Positions 18,129 to 28,335 of a stretch of 33,016 bases of DNA are shown piece by piece (the stretch's first letter is position 1; each line of letters begins with the position of its first letter). Where the stretch lies: contig DATLYY010000014.1 in the NCBI GenBank assembly GCA_035574275.1, positions 1 to 33,016 of the forward strand, given 5' to 3'. The position numbers were made by a program, and so were the translations under genes. The notes beneath the pieces were generated by a model that was not told the origin of the DNA, made no database searches, and saw only the letters and a list, made by a program, of their open reading frames with translations. This stretch comes from Verrucomicrobiia bacterium (GTDB lineage: Bacteria; Zixibacteria; MSB-5A5; DSPP01).

Positions 18129-18410
18129 ATGGTGGTCGGCGCCTTGACCCTGGAACTGTTTTTGCCGGACAACCGCTCGCTCAAGGGGAAGCGGCAGATT
18201 CTGAACCATTTGAAAGACCAGGTGCGCAACCGCTTCAACGTCTCCGTGGCGGAGGTGGGGGAGAACGACTTGTGGCAGCGCTGCCGGCTGGGGGTGGCGG
18301 TGGTTTCCAACGAGCGGGCCTTTGCCGACCAGGTGCTTTCCAAAGTGGTGTCGTTCGTGGCGGAAGACCGGCGGGCGGTTTTGCTCGATTATCAACTCGA
18401 AATCAAATAA
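18129..18410 (+). CDS. DUF503 family protein (YlxP-like, 93 aa)
   Basis: This is a small protein of the DUF503 family, recognised from VVGALTLELFLPDNRSLKGKRQILNHLKDQVRNRFNVSVAEV and the following WQRCRLGVAVVS. The family is found between infB and rbfA in many bacteria, exactly as here, and in Bacillus the gene is called ylxP. Its function is not firmly established; the position suggests a role tied to ribosome assembly or RNA. The ATG follows the infB TAA with no spacer, and rbfA begins 5 nt after its stop codon. Confidence 0.9.
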   Translation: MVVGALTLELFLPDNRSLKGKRQILNHLKDQVRNRFNVSVAEVGENDLWQRCRLGVAVVSNERAFADQVLSKVVSFVAEDRRAVLLDYQLEIK

Positions 18411-18415
18411 CTTTT

Positions 18416-18799
18416 ATGGGGGAACCAAACAGAGGCCGGGGGGGACGCCCCCGCCGGGTGGCGGAGGAGTTTCTGCACGCCCTTTCCGAACTTTTGGCAA
18501 CCGAGGTGCGGGACGCCGAGCTGGGGTTCGTGACCTTGACCGGGGCGGAGATAAGCCCGGATTTGAAAAATGCGGTGGTTTATTACTCCGTCCTGGGGGA
18601 CGCCAACCAGCAGGAAAAATCGGCGCGGGTTCTGGGACGATCGGCCCATCTCCTGCAGGGAATGGCGGCGCGGCAATTGAAGCTGCGCTACACGCCGCAC
18701 CTCGTTTTCCGGCGGGACGAATCAATTGAAAAGGCGGACCGGATTGAGCGGCTTTTGAAGGAAATCAAGGATGAGCGTAAAGACGGCCAAAGCGGTTGA
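18416..18799 (+). CDS. rbfA: Ribosome-binding factor A
   Basis: RbfA is a KH-fold protein that binds the 30S subunit and helps 16S rRNA 5'-end maturation. The 127-residue frame from ATG 18416 shows the family pattern: RRVAEEFLHALSELLATEVRD, then LGFVTLTGAEISPDLKNAVVYYSVLGD, and the closing KLRYTPHLVFRRDESIEKADRIERLL. The frame is open far upstream inside infB, but only this part is RbfA, and it starts 5 nt past the DUF503 stop codon. No clear ribosome-binding site is seen, so coupling to the upstream gene is likely. The 3' end overlaps the nrnA start by 29 nt. Confidence 0.93.
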   Translation: MGEPNRGRGGRPRRVAEEFLHALSELLATEVRDAELGFVTLTGAEISPDLKNAVVYYSVLGDANQQEKSARVLGRSAHLLQGMAARQLKLRYTPHLVFRRDESIEKADRIERLLKEIKDERKDGQSG

Positions 18800-19766
18800 A
18801 AAAGTTCTAAGCCAAGCAAAAAACATTTTGGTCACTTCCCACCAGGACCCGGACGGGGATTCGGTCGGTTCGCAGATGGCCCTGATTGCCTATCTGGTGA
18901 AAAAAAGGAAAAAGGTGGCGGCGTTCAATCAGGGAAAGATGCCGAGCAAGTACCGGTTTTTGGACCCCAAGGGGGTTATTCAAGAGGCCGCCGAGCCGCT
19001 TCCCGACTTCGTTCCGGACGCCGCATTTGTGGTCGAGTGTCCGTCTTTGCGGCGAATCGGCTGCGTGCAGAAACTTTTGCGGCCGGAGACGGTCATCGTC
19101 AATATTGACCACCACCCGCGCAACGAAAAATTCGGACAGGTGAACTGGCTGGATGCCAAGGCCTCCGCCGTCGGGGAGATGATTTACGATTTTCTGACAG
19201 CCGCCCGCTTCAAAATCACGCCGGGAGTTGCCGAAGCGCTCTACACCGCCATACTGACGGACACCGGCCGCTTCCGCTATTCCTCCACCCATCCCCGCAC
19301 CTTGGAAATCTGCGCCCATTTGATGAAGCTGGGGGCGAATCCGCAGAAAATAACGGAAGAGGTGTATTACCGGATTTCCCCTTCGGATTTGCGGCTGGTG
19401 GCGCGGGTTCTGGAAGGGATGGAGCTCCACTTGGACAACCGGATTTGCTTTCTTTCCATCGACAACCGGATTTTGGCGGAGACCGGGGCGCGCTTTGAGG
19501 ATACCGAGGGGATTGTGGACTACTCCCTCTTTTTACGCGAAGTGCAGGTCGGAGCGCTTTTCAAGGAACTCACCCCCGGCAAAACGAAGGTGAGCTTGCG
19601 CTCGCAGAACGGCATCGACATTTCCCCCATCGCCAAAGCGTTCGGCGGGGGGGGGCACCCCAACGCCTCCGGCTGCGCGCTTTCCCTTCCGATGGCGGAA
19701 GCGAAGCGGACGGTTTTGGAAAAAGTTTCCGAGCTTTTGCAAAATGGTCGGCTTGCTGGCAATTAA
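18771..19766 (+). CDS. nrnA: DHH/DHHA1 phosphoesterase, NrnA-like (nanoRNase/pAp phosphatase)
   Basis: NrnA-type enzymes degrade very short RNAs and dephosphorylate pAp with Mn2+ in the DHH active site. The motifs are visible: TSHQDPDGDSVGSQ (His24, Asp28, Asp30), NIDHHPRN near residue 112 (the name-giving DHH), ILTDTGRFRYSSTHPRTL, and the DHHA1 signature GGGGHPNASGC near the C-terminus. The length of 331 residues fits. It lies between rbfA and truB, a frequent position for this gene, overlapping rbfA by 29 nt and truB by 23 nt. Together with pnp further on, it places two RNA-decay enzymes in the operon. Confidence 0.9.
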   Translation: MSVKTAKAVEKVLSQAKNILVTSHQDPDGDSVGSQMALIAYLVKKRKKVAAFNQGKMPSKYRFLDPKGVIQEAAEPLPDFVPDAAFVVECPSLRRIGCVQKLLRPETVIVNIDHHPRNEKFGQVNWLDAKASAVGEMIYDFLTAARFKITPGVAEALYTAILTDTGRFRYSSTHPRTLEICAHLMKLGANPQKITEEVYYRISPSDLRLVARVLEGMELHLDNRICFLSIDNRILAETGARFEDTEGIVDYSLFLREVQVGALFKELTPGKTKVSLRSQNGIDISPIAKAFGGGGHPNASGCALSLPMAEAKRTVLEKVSELLQNGRLAGN

Positions 19767-20649
19767 CAAGCCCCCCGGCCCCACGTCGCACGATGTCGTC
19801 GAGCTCGTTCGCCGGAAAGTCGGCGGGCTGAAGGCGGGGCACGCCGGCACGCTCGACCCGCAGGCCTCCGGCGTTCTGCTCGTGCTGCTGGACCAAGCCA
19901 CCAAGCTGGCCCCTCTTTTCATTGGCTTGGCCAAAAAATACCGGGCGACGTTCCGGCTGGGGTTGGCCACGGATACCAACGACATCTGGGGGAAAGTTCT
20001 TTCGGTAGTTCCCGTTCCGGTGTTGAATGACAAGGAAATCGAGAAACTGCTGTCCAGCTTTGTCGGAACGATCAAGCAACGGGTGCCGGCGTTTTCGGCC
20101 GTAAAATCAGAGGGGAAACCCTTGTACAAAAAGGCGCGCAAGGGGGAAGTTTTCGAGACGCCGGAAAAGGACGTGACGTTTTACTCCATCCAATTGCTTG
20201 GCTGGAAGTCCCCCGATGTTGAATTGGAAGTTGCCTGTTCCTCCGGTGCCTACATCCGGGCCTTGGCGCGGGACTTTGGGGAAAAGGCGGGATGCGGCGC
20301 GGTGATGTCCGCCCTGATGCGCACAGAGGTGGGGCCGGTGACGCTGGAGAAGGGCGTTTCCTTGGATGAACTTGACCCGCTGAATTGGAGGGAGCATCTG
20401 CTTTACCCGCAGGATATTTTAGGGGTGCCGGTTTTGCGGCTTCTGACCGAACCGGCCCGCGTGCGGGATGGAAAGCCGCTTTTTTTTGCCGATTTTGACG
20501 GGCTGTATGATTTGGGAAAGGGACAGACCGTCTTCGTCAAGAACGGAAGCGAAAACATCCTTGCTTGGGGGAAGCTTTCCGAGTCGGCGGAGTTTTTAAA
20601 GAAAAACCCGGCCCAGCCGGCGTTTGTGTACGGGCGGGTTCTGGTATGA
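19744..20649 (+). CDS. truB: tRNA pseudouridine(55) synthase
   Basis: TruB isomerises U55 in the T-loop of all elongator tRNAs. The protein opens with LLAINKPPGPTSHDVVELVRR, and the catalytic Asp38 lies in HAGTLDPQASGVLL. Further family words are KKYRATFRLGLATDTND and the VPAFSAVKSEGKPLYKKAR stretch, then CSSGAYIRALARDFG. The C-terminal part (about 225-301) looks like a short PUA-type extension. At 301 residues it is normal. The start lies within the nrnA 3' end, and the TGA overlaps the ribF ATG (ATGA). Confidence 0.96.
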   Translation: MVGLLAINKPPGPTSHDVVELVRRKVGGLKAGHAGTLDPQASGVLLVLLDQATKLAPLFIGLAKKYRATFRLGLATDTNDIWGKVLSVVPVPVLNDKEIEKLLSSFVGTIKQRVPAFSAVKSEGKPLYKKARKGEVFETPEKDVTFYSIQLLGWKSPDVELEVACSSGAYIRALARDFGEKAGCGAVMSALMRTEVGPVTLEKGVSLDELDPLNWREHLLYPQDILGVPVLRLLTEPARVRDGKPLFFADFDGLYDLGKGQTVFVKNGSENILAWGKLSESAEFLKKNPAQPAFVYGRVLV

Positions 20650-21611
20650 AAGTTTATCGCTCGCTTTTGGAACGTTCCAAGTCGGCCTGTTCGGTCACGA
20701 TGGGGAGCTTTGACGGGGTTCATCGCGGGCATCAGGCCCTGATTGGACGGACGATTGCAGCCGCAACGAAGAAAGAAATTTCTTCGCTGGTTTTGACTTA
20801 CGAACCGCACCCGCGGATGGTATTGGGGGACCCAACCACGGTTCAGTTACTCACCGTTTTGCCGGAAAAACTTTTTCTTTTTGAAAAATTCGGGCTGGAT
20901 GAAACCTTGGTTTATCCGTTCGACCAGTCGCTCGTGGCCATGGAGCCGGAGGAGTATGTCGAGCGCATTCTGGTTGACGGCCTCGGCACGCGGCATTTGG
21001 TGGTCGGGTACGACCATCGATTCGGCAAGGGGCGCCGGGGGAACATTGCGCTTCTGGAAAAGTTAGCGGCAGAGCATTCTTTTGAGCTGGAGGTCATCGA
21101 GCCGGTACGGCATTCTTCGGAAACGGTCAAAAGCTCCTCCGTCCGTGAGTTTCTTTCCTCCGGACGGTTTGATGAGGCCATCGAACTATTGGGGCATCCC
21201 TTTCCCATCCACGGGGAGAAAACCAAGGGGCACGGACGGGGAAAAAAGCTGGGATATCCCACCTTCAACCTTTCCATCCCGCCGTACAAACTTTTGCCGG
21301 GGCCCGGCATCTTTGCCGCGCGGGCGGTCCGGGGGACTCGATTTTTGGACGGAATGTTGTATATTGGGCAATCCCCCACCTTCGGGGAGGGCTCCCAGAG
21401 CGTTGAAATCAACATCCTGGACGGCTTTGTGGAACTGGGAAATGAAATTTTGGTTTTGGCCGAGCGGTTCATCCGGCCGGATGAGAAATTCGGCTCCGAG
21501 GAGGCTTTGATTGAGAAGATGAAAACAGACGAGAAGAAGATACGAGCGTATTTTGCCGCGCAGGGGAAAGTGGCTGCTGCGGGGCGCAAAGGAGGAGAGG
21601 CATGGCCATAA
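20646..21611 (+). CDS. ribF: Bifunctional riboflavin kinase / FAD synthetase
   Basis: RibF converts riboflavin to FMN and then FAD. The N-terminal adenylyltransferase domain carries [17 protein letters not shown] (residues 17-33, the nucleotidyltransferase HxGH-like motif) and [15 protein letters not shown]. The C-terminal kinase domain starts near residue 185 with [14 protein letters not shown], the riboflavin-kinase signature. The start at 20646 overlaps the truB stop codon; the frame is open 27 codons further up but without family similarity. The last 10 nt overlap rpsO. ribF between truB and rpsO is a widespread bacterial arrangement. Confidence 0.95.
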   Translation: MKVYRSLLERSKSACSVTMGSFDGVHRGHQALIGRTIAAATKKEISSLVLTYEPHPRMVLGDPTTVQLLTVLPEKLFLFEKFGLDETLVYPFDQSLVAMEPEEYVERILVDGLGTRHLVVGYDHRFGKGRRGNIALLEKLAAEHSFELEVIEPVRHSSETVKSSSVREFLSSGRFDEAIELLGHPFPIHGEKTKGHGRGKKLGYPTFNLSIPPYKLLPGPGIFAARAVRGTRFLDGMLYIGQSPTFGEGSQSVEINILDGFVELGNEILVLAERFIRPDEKFGSEEALIEKMKTDEKKIRAYFAAQGKVAAAGRKGGEAWP

Positions 21612-21871
21612 CAGGAGAACGAAAAAAAGAGCTGGTGGAGACCTACCGGCTGCACGATTCGGACACCGGCTCGCCGGAGGTGCAAATCGCCCTTTTGACC
21701 GAGCGAATCAACGAGCTGACCGAGCATCTGGGGCGGCACAAGAAGGATTTTTCCGGCCGGCGGGGGCTTTTGAAACTGGTCGGCCAGCGGCGGCGGCTTT
21801 TGGATTACCTGCGGGACCAGGATATCGACGCGTATCGAAATTTGATTGAACACTTGAATTTGAGGAAATAG
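21602..21871 (+). CDS. rpsO: 30S ribosomal protein S15
   Basis: S15 is a primary 16S rRNA-binding protein of the platform. The 89-residue protein is canonical: [53 protein letters not shown], ending in LNLRK. A strong ribosome-binding site AAAGGAGGAG sits before the ATG, inside the end of ribF. The gene overlaps ribF by 10 nt and is followed 5 nt later by pnp, the classic rpsO-pnp pair. Confidence 0.97.
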   Translation: MAITGERKKELVETYRLHDSDTGSPEVQIALLTERINELTEHLGRHKKDFSGRRGLLKLVGQRRRLLDYLRDQDIDAYRNLIEHLNLRK

Positions 21872-21876
21872 GAAAC

Positions 21877-23994
<2,118 letters not shown>

Positions 23995-25269
23995 ATGGGG
24001 AACGCCGTTTATAAAAAAACGGTGCTTCCCTCCGGATTGCGGGTGGTCACGGAAGAGCTGCCCGGGGTCCGCTCCATTGCCATCGGCATCTGGGTCAACG
24101 CCGGTTCCCGCGACGAGCGTCCCGAAGAAAACGGCATTTCCCACTTCATCGAGCATATGGCCTTCAAGGGGACGCGCAAGCGGACGGCGGCGCAGATTGC
24201 CCACGAGTTGGAATCCGTTGGCGGCAGCCTGAATGCCTTCACCTCACGGGAGCAGACCTGCTACTACGCGCGGATTCTGGACCGGCACTTGGACCGGGCC
24301 ATGGACGTTCTGGCCGACATCCTCTCCAACTCCCGTTTCGACCCCCAGGAGCTGGAAAAAGAGAAAAACGTCATCATCGAGGAAATCAAAGACATCGAGG
24401 ATTCCCCCGGGGACTGGGTGCATGATTTGTTTGCCGAAAAAATCTGGAAAGACCATCCTTTGGGGCGGCCCATCATCGGCCGGAAAGAAAAGATAAAAAG
24501 TTTCGACCGGCAAAAAGTTCTTTCGTATCTCTCCTCCAAATATCTTGCGGAGCAAATCGTGGTGGCGGCCTCCGGCAATGTTTCGCATGCCAAACTTGTT
24601 GCGCTGGCTAAATCAAAACTCAATTTTCCCTCCGCCAACGGCGTTTCCCCTTTATCCCGCACGGCCCCCTCCGTGGCCGGGGAACGGGGAGCGACTTCAA
24701 AGGATACCTCTCAGGCGCATATCTGCCTCGGCTTCCCGTCCGACTCCTTCAAGGCAAAGGAGCGCTACGCTTCGCTCGTTTTGAACACGATATTGGGCGG
24801 GGGGATGAGTTCCCGGCTTTTTCAAAAAGTGCGGGAGGAGAAGGCGCTGGCTTACAGCATCTACTCCTACCATGATTTTTACGAGGACGCGGGGATTTTG
24901 GGGTTTTATCTGGCGACTTCCCCGGAGCAGGCGGCGCCGGCGACGGAGCTGGTTTTGGACGAGCTGGCGCGAATCAAGAAGGAAAAACTGCCCCGCCGGG
25001 AGTTTGAGTCCGCCAAGGAGCAATTGAAGGGGAATCTGGTTTTGGGGCTGGAGTCCACCTCCAGCCGGATGAACCGGCTGGGGCGAAACGAGATTATTTT
25101 GGGGGAATATATTTCCCTCAAACAGGCGCTTTCGGCCATCGACGCGGTGAAGCCGGCGCAGGTGGTTGATAAAGCCAACCGGCTTTTTTTTGAAAAACAG
25201 CTTTCGGCCGCCTTTCTGGGTTCTTTCGGGCCGGAGATATTGAACAAAATCAACTGGGGTAAGGTTTAG
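23995..25269 (+). CDS. M16-family zinc metallopeptidase (PqqL/mitochondrial-processing-peptidase-like, 424 aa)
   Basis: This is a pitrilysin-family peptidase of the short, single-module kind. The inverted zinc motif HFIEH gives His50, Glu53 and His54; the distal glutamate lies in [14 protein letters not shown] (about 125-135). The C-terminal homologous half contains [36 protein letters not shown], which is typical of the family. Location of the gene after pnp is conserved in Bacillus and many other bacteria. The start codon abuts the pnp stop codon. There is no signal peptide, so it is probably cytoplasmic. The physiological substrate is unknown. Confidence 0.92.
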   Translation: MGNAVYKKTVLPSGLRVVTEELPGVRSIAIGIWVNAGSRDERPEENGISHFIEHMAFKGTRKRTAAQIAHELESVGGSLNAFTSREQTCYYARILDRHLDRAMDVLADILSNSRFDPQELEKEKNVIIEEIKDIEDSPGDWVHDLFAEKIWKDHPLGRPIIGRKEKIKSFDRQKVLSYLSSKYLAEQIVVAASGNVSHAKLVALAKSKLNFPSANGVSPLSRTAPSVAGERGATSKDTSQAHICLGFPSDSFKAKERYASLVLNTILGGGMSSRLFQKVREEKALAYSIYSYHDFYEDAGILGFYLATSPEQAAPATELVLDELARIKKEKLPRREFESAKEQLKGNLVLGLESTSSRMNRLGRNEIILGEYISLKQALSAIDAVKPAQVVDKANRLFFEKQLSAAFLGSFGPEILNKINWGKV

Positions 25270-25276
25270 CTTCTTA

Positions 25277-26575
25277 ATGCCGCCGCGCGCCTACATTTCT
25301 GATTTGGTAAAATTCGTCGGCAGTGAAGTAGAGGTGGCGGGGTGGCTCTACAACAAGCGCTCTTCCGGGAAAATCCATTTTCTTTTAATCCGGGACGGCA
25401 CGGGGCTTGCGCAAGGCGTTCTGGTCAAAGCCGAGGTGCCGGAGGAGATTTTCAAACTGGGGGAGAAAATCACCCAAGAGTCCTCGCTTGTCGCCACCGG
25501 TAAAGTCCGGGCCGACAGCCGGGCGCCGGGGGGGTATGAGCTATCGCTTTCCGGACTGAAACTCGTCCAATTGGCGGAAGATTATCCGATTACTCCCAAG
25601 GAGCACGGGACGGCGTTTTTGATGGAGCACCGGCATTTATGGCTGCGCTCTTCGCGGCAGCATGCCATCCTCAAGGTACGCGACCAAATTATCTGGGCCA
25701 TCCGGGAATTTTTTCGCAAAAACGGGTTTGTTCTCATCGACACCCCCATCCTTACGGGTTCGGCGGCGGAGGGGGCTTCCACCCTTTTTGAGACGGAATA
25801 CTTTGATTTGGGAAAAGCGTATCTGGCGCAGACGGGACAGCTCTATCTTGAGGCAGCCTGTATGTCCTTTGGCAAGGTTTATTGCTTTGGTCCCACCTTC
25901 CGGGCGGAGAAATCAAAAACCCGGCGGCATTTGACCGAGTTCTGGATGGTGGAACCGGAGGTGGCGTTTGCCGATTACATCGCCAATATGGATTTGGGGG
26001 AGGATTTGGTTTGTTACATCGTCGGTTCCGTTCTGGAAAACTGTGGAGAAGAGTTGAAAAAGCTGGAGCGGGATACGAAGCCCTTGGAGAATATCAAACG
26101 ACCGTTTTACCGGATTTCCTACGATGAAGCGGTCGCCAAACTGCAAGCGGCGGGGTCGGGCATCACCTGGGGCACCGATTTGGGGGGGGAGGACGAGACG
26201 ATTTTGACCAAGATGTATGACAAACCGGTGTACGTATATTGCTATCCCAAGGAATGCAAGGCGTTCTATATGAAACTGAACCCGGAAAATCCAAAGACGG
26301 TGCTTTGCGCCGATTTATTGGCGCCGGAGGGATACGGGGAAGTCATCGGCGGATCGCAACGGGCGGATGATTATGACGAGCTGCTCTCCCGGCTGCGTGA
26401 GCACAGCTTATCGGAAGAGGCGTACAAATGGTATCTCGACTTGAGAAAGTACGGCAGCGTGCCGCATTCGGGTTTCGGGCTGGGGATTGAGCGCACCGTC
26501 GCTTGGCTTTGCGGGCTGCCCCACGTGCGGGAGACCATCCCGTTTGCCAGGATGCTGTACCGGTTATATCCGTAA
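25277..26575 (+). CDS. asnS: Asparaginyl-tRNA synthetase
   Basis: This class IIb synthetase charges tRNA-Asn. An N-terminal OB-fold anticodon-binding domain (about 15-105, [26 protein letters not shown]) precedes the catalytic core. Motif 2 is [27 protein letters not shown], and motif 3 is [16 protein letters not shown]. The segment [35 protein letters not shown] and the [19 protein letters not shown] stretch favour AsnRS over AspRS, which carries a large insertion absent here. At 432 residues it is compact. The stop codon TAA shares its last base with the ATG of the next gene. Confidence 0.92.
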   Translation: MPPRAYISDLVKFVGSEVEVAGWLYNKRSSGKIHFLLIRDGTGLAQGVLVKAEVPEEIFKLGEKITQESSLVATGKVRADSRAPGGYELSLSGLKLVQLAEDYPITPKEHGTAFLMEHRHLWLRSSRQHAILKVRDQIIWAIREFFRKNGFVLIDTPILTGSAAEGASTLFETEYFDLGKAYLAQTGQLYLEAACMSFGKVYCFGPTFRAEKSKTRRHLTEFWMVEPEVAFADYIANMDLGEDLVCYIVGSVLENCGEELKKLERDTKPLENIKRPFYRISYDEAVAKLQAAGSGITWGTDLGGEDETILTKMYDKPVYVYCYPKECKAFYMKLNPENPKTVLCADLLAPEGYGEVIGGSQRADDYDELLSRLREHSLSEEAYKWYLDLRKYGSVPHSGFGLGIERTVAWLCGLPHVRETIPFARMLYRLYP

Positions 26576-26880
26576 TGGGCGAAAAACTCAAAGTCGCTTC
26601 CGCAAGTGAAATTCCTCCCGGAGGGCGCCTGGTTGTTGAAGCGGCCGGGAAGCAGATTGCCATTTTCAACGTCAACGGAAAATTGATTGCCTGCGACAAC
26701 GTCTGTCTGCATCGGGGGGGACCCTTGGGGGAAGGGGATATTGAAGAGCTCATTGTCACCTGCCCCTGGCACGGCTGGCAGTACGATCTGGCCACAGGAG
26801 TATGTTTGATGAATCCAAAAGCAAAAATTCCCCTCTATCCGACGACTGTGGAGGAGGATTCCGTTTGGGTGGAGATATAA
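26575..26880 (+). CDS. Rieske [2Fe-2S] ferredoxin-like protein (101 aa)
   Basis: This is a small soluble Rieske protein. The cluster ligands are Cys44-x-His46 (CLHRGG) and Cys63-x2-His66 (CPWHGW), the standard C-x-H and C-x2-H pattern. The protein resembles the ferredoxin subunits of non-heme dioxygenases and NirD-like proteins. No membrane anchor is present, so it is not a cytochrome bc subunit. The start at 26575 overlaps the asnS stop codon; the frame is open upstream only as an accident of the asnS sequence. No oxygenase or nitrite reductase subunit lies nearby, so its electron partner is unknown. Confidence 0.9.
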   Translation: MGEKLKVASASEIPPGGRLVVEAAGKQIAIFNVNGKLIACDNVCLHRGGPLGEGDIEELIVTCPWHGWQYDLATGVCLMNPKAKIPLYPTTVEEDSVWVEI

Positions 26881-26984
26881 ACCGTTTGACTTGCACAGTT
26901 GCCTCCCTTGCCTCCCGCCGGGGGAAATGGTAACTTGGCAACAGGTCAAAAGTGATAAAAGAAGAAAATGGAACAGGAGGAAAA

Positions 26985-27767
26985 ATGGCATTAGTGGAAT
27001 ATTCAGTTAAAAACGGCATTGCCATACTGGAACTGAACGACCCGCCCGCCAACACCTACACCTACGAAATGATGCGGGAGCTGGATGACTGCATTCTAAA
27101 GGCGCGGTTCGAGGATTCGGTTTATGTCATCCTCTTGCGCGGGCATGGGGACAAGTTTTTTTCGGCGGGGGCCAACATCCGGATGCTGGCAACAGTCACA
27201 CCGGAATTCAAGTATTATTTTTGTCTGCACGCCAACGAAACCTTGAACCGGCTGGAGCAAACCCCCAAGCTGGTCATCGCCGCTTTGAACGGGCATACCG
27301 TCGGCGGGGGACTGGAAATCGCCCTGGCGGCGGATATCCGCATTGCCCGGCGGGGAGCGGGAAAAATCGGGCTGCCGGAAGTGACGCTCGGCGTTCTGCC
27401 GGGAACGGGGGGCACCCAGCGGCTTGGCCGCCTCATCGGCAAATCGAAGGCCATCGAGATGATGGCCACCGGGCGGACGTTTGAATTTGAGGAAGGGATG
27501 CAGCTGGGCATCGTCAACCAAGTATACGAATCGGAGGGATTTTTCGAGAAGGTTATGGAGTACGCCTCCCAGTTCGTTCCGCCCAAGAAGGCCTCGCGCG
27601 CGGTGGGGAGAATCAAACGCTCGGTCTGCTCCGGGGTGGAAGTACCTTTCTCCGAAGGGTTGGCCATCGAGCGGGAGTTGCAGCAGCAGCTTTTTATGTC
27701 CTCCGACGCCAAGGAGGGTTTGACCGCCTATGTGGAGAAGCGGACGCCGCAGTTTGCGGGGAAGTAG
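26985..27767 (+). CDS. Enoyl-CoA hydratase/isomerase family protein (crotonase, 260 aa)
   Basis: This crotonase-fold enzyme probably hydrates trans-2-enoyl-CoA. The oxyanion-hole segments are FFSAGANIRML and NGHTVGGGLEIALAADIRIA. Both catalytic glutamates of true hydratases appear to be present: Glu in GGGLEIALA and Glu in GLPEVTLGVLPGTGGTQRL. A perfect AGGAGG (26975-26980) 4 nt upstream fixes the start at 26985; an ATG-less extension to 26952 has no such site. The 104-nt gap before it contains a weak promoter-like TTGCCT-N17-TAACTT at 26908-26936. It heads a module with aldehyde dehydrogenase and thiolase genes, suggesting short-chain acyl-CoA metabolism. No 3-hydroxyacyl-CoA dehydrogenase gene is in the window. 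Confidence 0.88.
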   Translation: MALVEYSVKNGIAILELNDPPANTYTYEMMRELDDCILKARFEDSVYVILLRGHGDKFFSAGANIRMLATVTPEFKYYFCLHANETLNRLEQTPKLVIAALNGHTVGGGLEIALAADIRIARRGAGKIGLPEVTLGVLPGTGGTQRLGRLIGKSKAIEMMATGRTFEFEEGMQLGIVNQVYESEGFFEKVMEYASQFVPPKKASRAVGRIKRSVCSGVEVPFSEGLAIERELQQQLFMSSDAKEGLTAYVEKRTPQFAGK

Positions 27768-27776
27768 TAGTTCTTG

Positions 27777-27828
27777 GGTAGCTCGACTTCAGTCGGAGAA
27801 GTTTTCCGACACTAAAGTGTCGGCTACC
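27777..27828. repeat. Composite palindrome GGTAGC...CCGACACTaaAGTGTCGGCTACC
   Basis: CCGACACT and AGTGTCGG (27806-27823, 2-nt centre) form a perfect hairpin, and GGTAGC (27777-27782) pairs with GCTACC (27823-27828) around the whole element. A second small dyad, CGACTtcAGTCG, lies in the left half. TTTT follows at 27829-27832, so it can serve as a terminator for the crotonase gene as well as being a dispersed repeat. It fills the 82-nt gap to the next gene. Confidence 0.65.
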
Positions 27829-27849
27829 TTTTAATTCGGGGAGATATAC

Positions 27850-28335
27850 ATGGTATCGGCGAAGGAAATAGACGAGCAGCTGTCCATTTTGCAGGAGACG
27901 GGGCGGAAGATTTCGGAGTGCTTTTCCTCCTTTGGGTCCCGGATGGATTTCAAGCCGTCGCCGGAGAAATGGTCGGCGCGGGAGGTTTTGCATCATCTGA
28001 CCGACTCCGAAATCGTTCTGGCCTACCGGCTGCGGACTTTGCTTTCGGAGCGGGAGCCGATGCTCAAGGCGTTCGACCAGAATTCGTGGTCGGCCACCCT
28101 TGCGCCGGAACGGGAGGAACTCACCTTTATGAAGGGGGCATTCGAGGCGAACCGGAATTTGACCATCCGGCTTTTGAAAAAAATTCCGGCGGCCTTGTGG
28201 GAGAAGAAAGGGGTTCATGAAGAGGCCGGGGAGATGCGGACGTATGATTTGGTGGTGCGGAACACGAGCCATTGTTTGCGCCATTTGGAGCAATTGCAGA
28301 AACTCTCCGAGGCCTCGCAGGGGGTGAAAGCATGA
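27850..28335 (+). CDS. DinB-like four-helix-bundle protein (161 aa)
   Basis: This is a DinB/YfiT-superfamily protein: a helical bundle that usually binds a divalent metal through three histidines. The recognisable features are WSAREVLHHLTDSE (His48/His49) after the first helix and NTSHCLRHLEQLQKL (His141 and His145) at the end, which fits the family spacing. Members include thiol-dependent transferases for mycothiol or bacillithiol, but most are uncharacterised and substrate cannot be deduced. GGGGAGATATAC precedes the ATG. Its TGA overlaps the ATG of the aldehyde dehydrogenase gene, so the two are probably co-translated. Confidence 0.8.
   Translation: MVSAKEIDEQLSILQETGRKISECFSSFGSRMDFKPSPEKWSAREVLHHLTDSEIVLAYRLRTLLSEREPMLKAFDQNSWSATLAPEREELTFMKGAFEANRNLTIRLLKKIPAALWEKKGVHEEAGEMRTYDLVVRNTSHCLRHLEQLQKLSEASQGVKA

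Noticed and set aside
25277-26575. Aspartyl-tRNA synthetase
   Set aside because: The bacterial AspRS insertion domain is missing, and the C-terminal words match AsnRS.
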